From NCBI GenBank assembly GCA_030706015.1, contig JAUZPI010000058.1, positions 1 to 27,836 of the forward strand: DNA of 27,836 nt, written 5' to 3'. Origin of the DNA: Bacillota bacterium. GTDB lineage: Bacteria > Bacillota > Clostridia > Clostridiales > Clostridiaceae. Positions 23,066 to 27,836 of the stretch are shown here, one piece after another; the first letter of the stretch is position 1, and the number at the start of each line of letters is the position of its first letter. Both the position numbers and the translations under genes were made by a program. The notes beneath the pieces are model-generated. The model searched no databases. It was not told the DNA's origin and saw nothing but the letters and a program-made list of their open reading frames with translations.

Positions 23066-24004
23066 ATGAACAAGAACACTAAAATTTCAGTAATCGGTGC
23101 AGGTTTTGTGGGTGCCACTACCGCATATGCATTAATGAATGCTGGTCTTGCATCAGAAATCGTCATTGTTGATATAAACAAAGAAAAAGCTGAAGGCGAA
23201 GCAATGGATATATCCCATGGAGTGTCTTTCGTAAAACCAGTTGACGTTAAAGCAGGTGATTATGAGGACACCAAAGATTCTGATATAGTTATAATTACAG
23301 CGGGAGCCGCACAAAAGCCTGGAGAAACAAGATTAGAGTTAATTAATAAAAATTATAAAATATTTAGTTCGATTGTTCCAAACATCGTAAAATACAGCCC
23401 AAACTCTATTTTGCTAGTGGTTTCAAATCCAGTTGATGTTTTATCTTATATTACCTTTAAGCTTTCTGGATTTCCAAAGGAAAGAGTTATCGGATCTGGT
23501 ACAGTTCTAGATACTTCAAGGCTTAGATATTTATTAAGTCAACATTTCCAAATAGATGTAAGAAATGTTCATACCTATATTATGGGAGAACATGGTGATT
23601 CCGAAATCGCTACATGGAGTTTAACAAACATTGCTGGAATGAGTGTTAATGAATATTGCTCTCTAATTTGTTCAAAATGCGATGGCAGCTTAAAGCTAAA
23701 AATTCATGAAGATGTTAAAAATGCAGCTTATGAAGTTATAAGCAAAAAAGGAGCTACTTATTTTGCTGTGGCACTGGCTGTTAAAAGAATAGTTGAAGCT
23801 ATTCTTAGGGATGAAAATTCAATTCTAACCGTATCCACTCTATTAGAAGGTCAATACGGTATAGATAATATTTACATGGGCGTACCATCAATTGTTGGAT
23901 CTAGTGGTGTGAAAAGCATACTTGAAGTACCTCTTGATAAAAGCGAATTAGATGAACTTCAGAAATCAGCAGCTACATTAAAAGATAATTTAAAGTCAAT
24001 TTAG
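23066..24004 (+). CDS. ldh: L-lactate dehydrogenase
   Basis: The enzyme reduces pyruvate to L-lactate with NADH, a fermentation sink. The 312-residue protein has the Rossmann motif GAGFVGATTAYAL, D36 for NAD(H) binding, the loop segment QKPGETRLELI with Q83 (Gln at this place marks lactate rather than malate specificity) and R89, the D149/R152 pair (VLDTSRLRY) and catalytic H176 (MGEHGDSE). SD GGAGGT is eight bases before the ATG. It is transcribed alone, divergently from fapA, from a promoter ~220 bases upstream, and ends at its own terminator. Several of the Clostridium enzymes need fructose-1,6-bisphosphate; I cannot tell here. Confidence 0.97.
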   Translation: MNKNTKISVIGAGFVGATTAYALMNAGLASEIVIVDINKEKAEGEAMDISHGVSFVKPVDVKAGDYEDTKDSDIVIITAGAAQKPGETRLELINKNYKIFSSIVPNIVKYSPNSILLVVSNPVDVLSYITFKLSGFPKERVIGSGTVLDTSRLRYLLSQHFQIDVRNVHTYIMGEHGDSEIATWSLTNIAGMSVNEYCSLICSKCDGSLKLKIHEDVKNAAYEVISKKGATYFAVALAVKRIVEAILRDENSILTVSTLLEGQYGIDNIYMGVPSIVGSSGVKSILEVPLDKSELDELQKSAATLKDNLKSI

Positions 24005-24006
24005 GG

Positions 24007-24035
24007 AAGTAACCCCCTCTGCTAAGGGGTTACTT
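24007..24035 (+). terminator. Rho-independent terminator of ldh
   Basis: A 10-bp stem (AAGTAACCCC with GGGGTTACTT) is followed by a T-rich tract (TTTTCTTTTTTT counting the stem's last bases). It starts three bases after the ldh stop. Its 3' arm and T-tract also encode the last residues and stop codon of the convergent aminotransferase gene. Confidence 0.9.
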
Positions 24036-24869
24036 TTCTTTTTTTGAATTATTAATGTACTGATTAATTACACTATCATAACCATGCATTATATCTAACA
24101 CTACCTTATTACTAGACGATTTAAATTCCTTATCAGCAACCCTTTTTATAGGCAAAACTTTTGGGGAGGTTCCGGAAATAAATAAGCCATCTAGATCATT
24201 TAGTTCCGTATAGTGTACCTTTTTTTCTGTTAACTTATATCCCGCCTCTTGGCAAACCGCTATAATAGTATCTCTTGTAATACCAGGAAGTACAGCCTCA
24301 ACTGGAGCAGTGTAAACCTCATTGTTCTTAATCATAAATATATTCGACTTACTTCCTTCTGTAATATTCCCATTTCTATCTACTAATATTGCTTCATAAA
24401 CCTGTTTTTCCCTAATCTTTTCATCTACCATTTTTCTAAAGTTTACATTAACAACTTTTGCATTTGGATTCTCTCTCTCTCCATGATACAAGATAGTATT
24501 AACTCCATTTTTGTATTGTTCATCAGTTGGATATTGATGCTTTAAATAATATGCGTAAAATGTACAATTATTCGATTCATTTTCAAAACTAAATACTATT
24601 TTTGCATTTCCTAGGCTTACTCCATTTGCCTCTATTAGCTTAACTAATCTTTCATTAATTTGATCTATATTTAACGACAATTTTAATCCTGTTATATTAG
24701 CCGAGTTGATTAGTCTTTCCAAATGTTTTTCTAAAAATAACGGCACACCATCGATTATTCTTATTACTTCATATAATGATCTTCCATGGTCAAGAAAAGA
24801 ACTATCAAAATCCTTGCATTCTAGTACACGATTATCTATTAAGAAATATTTGTTATAACATAAATCCAC
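24030..24869 (-). CDS. Class IV (IlvE/PabC-type) PLP-dependent aminotransferase
   Basis: The 279-residue protein is a fold-type IV PLP enzyme: N-terminal SFLDHGRSLYEVIRI, the probable PLP lysine K146 in VNFRKMVDEKI, the phosphate-binding signature EAILVDRNGNITEGSKSNIF (159-178), the LPGITRD motif and the LNDLDGLFISGTSPKVLPIK segment. The family contains branched-chain and D-amino acid aminotransferases and aminodeoxychorismate lyase; I cannot choose among them from sequence. The start is GTG (24867-24869) with SD AGAGAGG upstream. It lies 53 bases downstream of the HAD gene, probably in one transcript. The C-terminus (NNSKKEK) is encoded by the T-tract side of the ldh terminator. Confidence 0.85.
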   Translation of the reverse strand: MDLCYNKYFLIDNRVLECKDFDSSFLDHGRSLYEVIRIIDGVPLFLEKHLERLINSANITGLKLSLNIDQINERLVKLIEANGVSLGNAKIVFSFENESNNCTFYAYYLKHQYPTDEQYKNGVNTILYHGERENPNAKVVNVNFRKMVDEKIREKQVYEAILVDRNGNITEGSKSNIFMIKNNEVYTAPVEAVLPGITRDTIIAVCQEAGYKLTEKKVHYTELNDLDGLFISGTSPKVLPIKRVADKEFKSSSNKVVLDIMHGYDSVINQYINNSKKEK

Positions 24870-24922
24870 TGCAATTACCTCTCTTTAATATAAATTGTTC
24901 ATTAATAATACCTAATAACAGA

Positions 24923-25564
24923 TTATCTCCACCTCAAAATTTCAATATTATTTTTCTTTTTCCTTGCATTTATTAAATAAGGATGGCCAACCAACTTAAA
25001 GAGTGGTAAGTCCGCCATAGAATCAGAAAACATATATGAATTTTTAAAATCCACTTCGTGGCCATCTTCTTTTAGTACCTCCATGAGTCTTCTAACTTTT
25101 TCTTCTCCTTTATTATTTAAGCCTTCTATTTTATTTCTAAACACTCCATTTTCTACTCTAAACTTCGTTCCTATAATTTTATCTACTTCTTTTATATTAT
25201 ATAGTTCATTTAGATAGAAATCACCGGAAGCAGAAATCAAATAAATCAAGCAGCCTTGCTGTTTTAATTTTCTCATGGTATCTATAGCATCCCTATATAT
25301 GATTTTGGACATTCTTTTTTCATAGAATTCCTTAACATATATTTTCATATCCTCTTCTTTTATTCCATTTATAAAACGTATAAAATTTTGTTTAGATCTG
25401 GATGCATCGATTATCCCTAAGACATAAAGTAAAAAGGAACCAACTCCAAAAGGCAAATGTCTTATTAAAGTTGGCTTTTTTAATATCATAAAAAGATAAA
25501 ACTCTGCAAGGGTTTCTCTTTTAGTAAGTGTGTAATCTACATCAAAAATAGCCAGCTTCACCAT
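24923..25564 (-). CDS. HAD superfamily phosphatase (SerB-like, subclass IB)
   Basis: The 213-residue protein has the HAD motifs in order: motif I with nucleophile D8 and acid D10 (FDVDYTLTK), an alpha-helical cap (~25-90), motif II Ser (LIYLISASGD), motif III Lys (EGLNNKGEEKV) and motif IV (MFSDSMADLPLF). Such proteins hydrolyse phosphomonoesters; relatives include phosphoserine phosphatase, and the substrate here is unknown. The ATG at 25562-25564 has SD AAAGGAAG; a TTG one codon upstream is less likely. The gene starts 28 bases after the terminator of the DUF1292 gene, so it needs read-through or a promoter inside that region. Confidence 0.85.
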   Translation of the reverse strand: MVKLAIFDVDYTLTKRETLAEFYLFMILKKPTLIRHLPFGVGSFLLYVLGIIDASRSKQNFIRFINGIKEEDMKIYVKEFYEKRMSKIIYRDAIDTMRKLKQQGCLIYLISASGDFYLNELYNIKEVDKIIGTKFRVENGVFRNKIEGLNNKGEEKVRRLMEVLKEDGHEVDFKNSYMFSDSMADLPLFKLVGHPYLINARKKKNNIEILRWR

Positions 25565-25592
25565 CAACTTTTCTTCCTTTCACGTAAAATAA

Positions 25593-25619
25593 AAGAGCCG
25601 CTGCAAAGCAGCGACTCTT
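25593..25619 (-). terminator. Terminator after the DUF1292 gene
   Basis: AAGAG and CGCTGC pair with CTCTT and GCAGCG around a 3-nt loop, with a single mismatch. On the minus strand the stem is followed by TTATTTTA. It is strong in GC but the T-tract is interrupted, so some read-through into the HAD gene is plausible. Confidence 0.8.
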
Positions 25620-25625
25620 ATTATA

Positions 25626-25973
25626 CTATTCTTGAGTTTCTAGTAAGGATTCATAGTATTTGGTTGCTGCTTCGTATTCTTCATCATCAGGAACTACTAA
25701 TTCCCCTTCGTCCCCTTCTCCAACTACTTTGAATATGTAAACTTCTTGATTATCTGGATTTTGAACTAATGCATACTCTGTATCATTATATATAAAACCA
25801 TCAACAACTTCACATGCAATTGTGTTGCCGTTTTCATCTTCTAAATCTACAATAAGAGTTTCATGTTCTCCACATCCACAACCACATGCATCACCATGTT
25901 CATGGTTATGTTCATTTTCTCCACAGCCGCAGTCATCACCGCAACCACATCCATTTATTTTTTCATTATCCAT
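25626..25973 (-). CDS. DUF1292 protein with Cys/His-rich N-terminus
   Basis: The 115-residue acidic protein has two parts. Residues 9-37 hold seven Cys (9, 11, 15, 17, 30, 32, 34) and four His (22, 24, 26, 37) in Gly-rich CGCG-type clusters, which suggests metal binding. Residues ~40-100 match the DUF1292 pattern (LIVDLEDENGNTIACEVVDG, YALVQNPDNQEVYIFKVVGE). DUF1292 proteins are small clostridial proteins of unknown function, and some also have a Cys/His tail. SD GAGGAGGT precedes the ATG. It lies between the pyruvate:ferredoxin oxidoreductase terminator and its own terminator, as a likely single unit. The metal is not known. Confidence 0.85.
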   Translation of the reverse strand: MDNEKINGCGCGDDCGCGENEHNHEHGDACGCGCGEHETLIVDLEDENGNTIACEVVDGFIYNDTEYALVQNPDNQEVYIFKVVGEGDEGELVVPDDEEYEAATKYYESLLETQE

Positions 25974-26077
25974 AATTTATACCTCCTCATTAGGTTATGT
26001 TATAATTTTACCCTTAATTGACCAATATTAAAAGCTTTTTTTTAATTTTTTATTAAATTCGTTGATTTTTATAAAAA

Positions 26078-26101
26078 AGAGTCTTCCCTAAGGAAGACTC
26101 T
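26078..26101 (-). terminator. Rho-independent terminator of the pyruvate:ferredoxin oxidoreductase gene
   Basis: A perfect 10-bp stem (AGAGTCTTCC with GGAAGACTCT) has a 4-nt loop and is followed on the minus strand by TTTTTTAT. It lies 44 bases beyond the stop codon. Confidence 0.9.
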
Positions 26102-26145
26102 CCTAATACAAAGCATATTTGCAGGCAAATTCACCTTGTAAAATA

Positions 26146-27836
26146 TTATTTATAAAGTTCTACTAGTTTTAATAAATGTTCATAACGTTCCATTGCAGCT
26201 TTTTCATTTGCAGCGAAAAGTTTTTCTGCACGATCTGGGAATGCACGTTTTAAACGAGTATATCGTGTTTCGTTATTTAAGAATTCTTGGTATGATCCAT
26301 CCCCTGGTTTAGATGTTAGAGTAAATGGATTCTTACCTTCAGCCTTAAGTTGTGGATTAAAGCTGAATAAATTCCAGTATCCAGATTTAACAGCTGCCTT
26401 CATTTCATCTTGACAGTGGTTCATACCACCTTTAACTCCGTGAAGTTCACAAGGAGCATATCCAATGATTAATGATGGTCCATTATAAGCTTCTGCTTCA
26501 TTTATAACTTTAAGAGTTTGAGCTGGGTTAGCACCAAGAGCGATTTGTGCTACATATACGTAACCATAGCTCATAGCGATTTCAGCAAGACTCTTCTTAC
26601 CCATATCTTTACCAGCAGCAGCGAATTGACAAACTTCACCAATGTTTGAAGCCTTAGAAGCTTGTCCACCAGTATTAGAATACATTTCTGTATCAAATAC
26701 CATAACATTTACGTTTTCTCCAGTAGCAAGTACATGGTCAAGTCCACCGAATCCGATATCGTATGCCCATCCGTCACCACCAAGAATCCATACAGACTTC
26801 TTAGCAAGGTATTGCTTCTTTTCAAGAATTTCATTAGAAAGTTCACAGCCTGCAGCAGCAGTTTTTTCAAGTTCAGCTACTAAAGCATCAGCAGCAGTAG
26901 TATTTTCTTTTGTGCTTTCTTTTGTTTCTAGGAATTTAACAGCAGCAGCTTTCAATTCATCAGATACATTGTCAGCAGCAGCAATCTTCTCAACCTTAGC
27001 TATAACTTGGTCACGAAGAGTCTTTTGTCCTAAATACATACCAAATCCGTGTTCAGCATTGTCTTCAAATAATGAGTTAGCCCATGCTGGACCTCTATTT
27101 GAATCTTTGTTAACTGTATATGGACTTGTAGCAGCAGGACCACCCCAGATTGAAGAACATCCTGTAGCATTTGAAATATACATTTGTTCACCAAATAATT
27201 GTGTAAGTATACGAGCATAAGATGTTTCTGCACATCCAGCACAGCTTCCTGAGAACTCAAGAAGAGGTTGATTGAACTGAGATCCCTTAACTGTAGTATC
27301 AGCAGGCATTCCAGGTTTTTTACCTACATTTGCAACTAAGTAATCGAATACTGGTTGTTCATGTAATTGAGTTTCTTGAGGTACCATTTTGATTGCAGCT
27401 GTAGGACAAACTGTAATACATTCTCCACATCCCATACAATCAAGAGGAGTTACACTCATTGTATATTTTAATTCTCCAGCTTTTGGCTTAGTATCAGCAA
27501 GTTTGATATTTGAAGGAGCTGCTTTTACTTCGTCTTCGCTAAGCATGAATGGACGAATTGTAGCATGAGAACATACAAATGCACAGTTATTACATTGAAT
27601 ACATTTTTCTGCATCCCATTCTGGAACTGAAACAGCAGTACCACGTTTTTCGTATGCTGAAGCACCCATTTCAAATTGTCCATCAGCATTATCTAAAAAT
27701 GCAGATACAGGAAGGCTGTCACCATCCATTAAGGCTATAGGGTTCATTATTTCTTTTACCATCTTAACTGTTGCTGGACGTCCTGAAATTTCTGGAGCTG
27801 GAGCATCTGCTTCTGGAGTTGCCCATGAAGCTGGAA
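26146..27836 (-). CDS. nifJ: Pyruvate:ferredoxin oxidoreductase, C-terminal part; start outside window
   Basis: The enzyme converts pyruvate and CoA to acetyl-CoA and CO2, passing electrons to ferredoxin. About 562 residues are visible; the family is ~1170 residues, so the start lies beyond 27836. The reading frame continues upstream of an internal Met at 27760-27762. Visible are two ferredoxin-like 4Fe-4S motifs (CIQCNNCAFVCSHA and CMGCGECITVCPTA), the proximal-cluster Cys region (GSCAGCAETSYARI), and the TPP-binding domain (GGDGWAYDIGFGGLDHVLA, then MYSNTGGQ). The C-terminal domain VII ends in ERYEHLLKLVELYK. The gene has its own terminator. It is named nifJ or por in various genomes. Confidence 0.97.
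   Translation of the reverse strand, partial: PASWATPEADAPAPEISGRPATVKMVKEIMNPIALMDGDSLPVSAFLDNADGQFEMGASAYEKRGTAVSVPEWDAEKCIQCNNCAFVCSHATIRPFMLSEDEVKAAPSNIKLADTKPKAGELKYTMSVTPLDCMGCGECITVCPTAAIKMVPQETQLHEQPVFDYLVANVGKKPGMPADTTVKGSQFNQPLLEFSGSCAGCAETSYARILTQLFGEQMYISNATGCSSIWGGPAATSPYTVNKDSNRGPAWANSLFEDNAEHGFGMYLGQKTLRDQVIAKVEKIAAADNVSDELKAAAVKFLETKESTKENTTAADALVAELEKTAAAGCELSNEILEKKQYLAKKSVWILGGDGWAYDIGFGGLDHVLATGENVNVMVFDTEMYSNTGGQASKASNIGEVCQFAAAGKDMGKKSLAEIAMSYGYVYVAQIALGANPAQTLKVINEAEAYNGPSLIIGYAPCELHGVKGGMNHCQDEMKAAVKSGYWNLFSFNPQLKAEGKNPFTLTSKPGDGSYQEFLNNETRYTRLKRAFPDRAEKLFAANEKAAMERYEHLLKLVELYK

Noticed and set aside
25974..26077. A promoter for the DUF1292 gene
   Set aside because: TTGGTC and TATAAC are present but only 15 bases apart. 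A promoter must exist near here, but I cannot place it with confidence.
26642..27220. A long plus-strand reading frame inside the pyruvate:ferredoxin oxidoreductase gene
   Set aside because: It is opposite to a well-conserved gene with cluster and TPP motifs, has no SD of note and looks like no known protein. It is an antisense shadow.

Overview
The window looks like a chromosome segment of a motile, Gram-positive, anaerobic clostridium (Clostridium sensu stricto or close kin). Supporting signs are strong AT-richness, very purine-rich Shine-Dalgarno (SD) sequences, a CheC/CheD/FliY-type chemotaxis system, the FliW-CsrA pair, and a pyruvate:ferredoxin oxidoreductase beside an L-lactate dehydrogenase. 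I cannot name the species. Almost everything is on the minus strand; only ldh is clearly on the plus strand.

Layout from left to right. (1) 1-2407 is the 5' part of a secreted protein gene with tandem 95-residue Ig-like (Big2-type) repeats, cut by the window edge. (2) 2516-4402 holds a flagellin gene with a long, structured leader, four sigma-D type promoters in tandem and a decayed fragment of another flagellin gene, ending at the fliD-fliT terminator. (3) 4424-11899 is the late flagellar set. In transcription order (descending coordinates) it reads flgM-flgN-flgK-flgL-fliW-csrA-flaG-small unknown gene-fliS-fliD-fliT, with a sigma-D type promoter before flgM. (4) 12095-22624 is a fapA-cheW-cheD-cheB-cheR-cheA-cheC-cheY-cheW-fliM-fliY operon, closed by hairpins after fliY. 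(5) 22625-23065 is a divergent intergenic region. It has a candidate sigma-D promoter for fapA on one side, and on the other a vegetative promoter followed by a roughly 220-nt leader for ldh that appears structured. (6) 23066-27836 carries ldh (+), then, on the minus strand, a class IV aminotransferase, a HAD phosphatase, a Cys/His-rich DUF1292 protein and the C-terminal part of pyruvate:ferredoxin oxidoreductase.

How it works together: the che genes make the receptor-kinase core (CheA, two CheW), the response regulator (CheY), adaptation enzymes (CheR, CheB, CheD) and CheY-P phosphatases (CheC, FliY); FliM and FliY form the switch at the motor. The late set makes hook-filament junctions, cap, filament and their chaperones, with FlgM holding sigma-D until the hook is finished. 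FliW and CsrA would couple free flagellin level to flagellin translation, and the flagellin leader carries a hairpin that fits a CsrA site.

No obviously foreign or defence system is present. The least expected items are the flagellin fossil between promoters, the multi-promoter flagellin leader, the ldh leader and a small unrecognised gene in the late flagellar operon.
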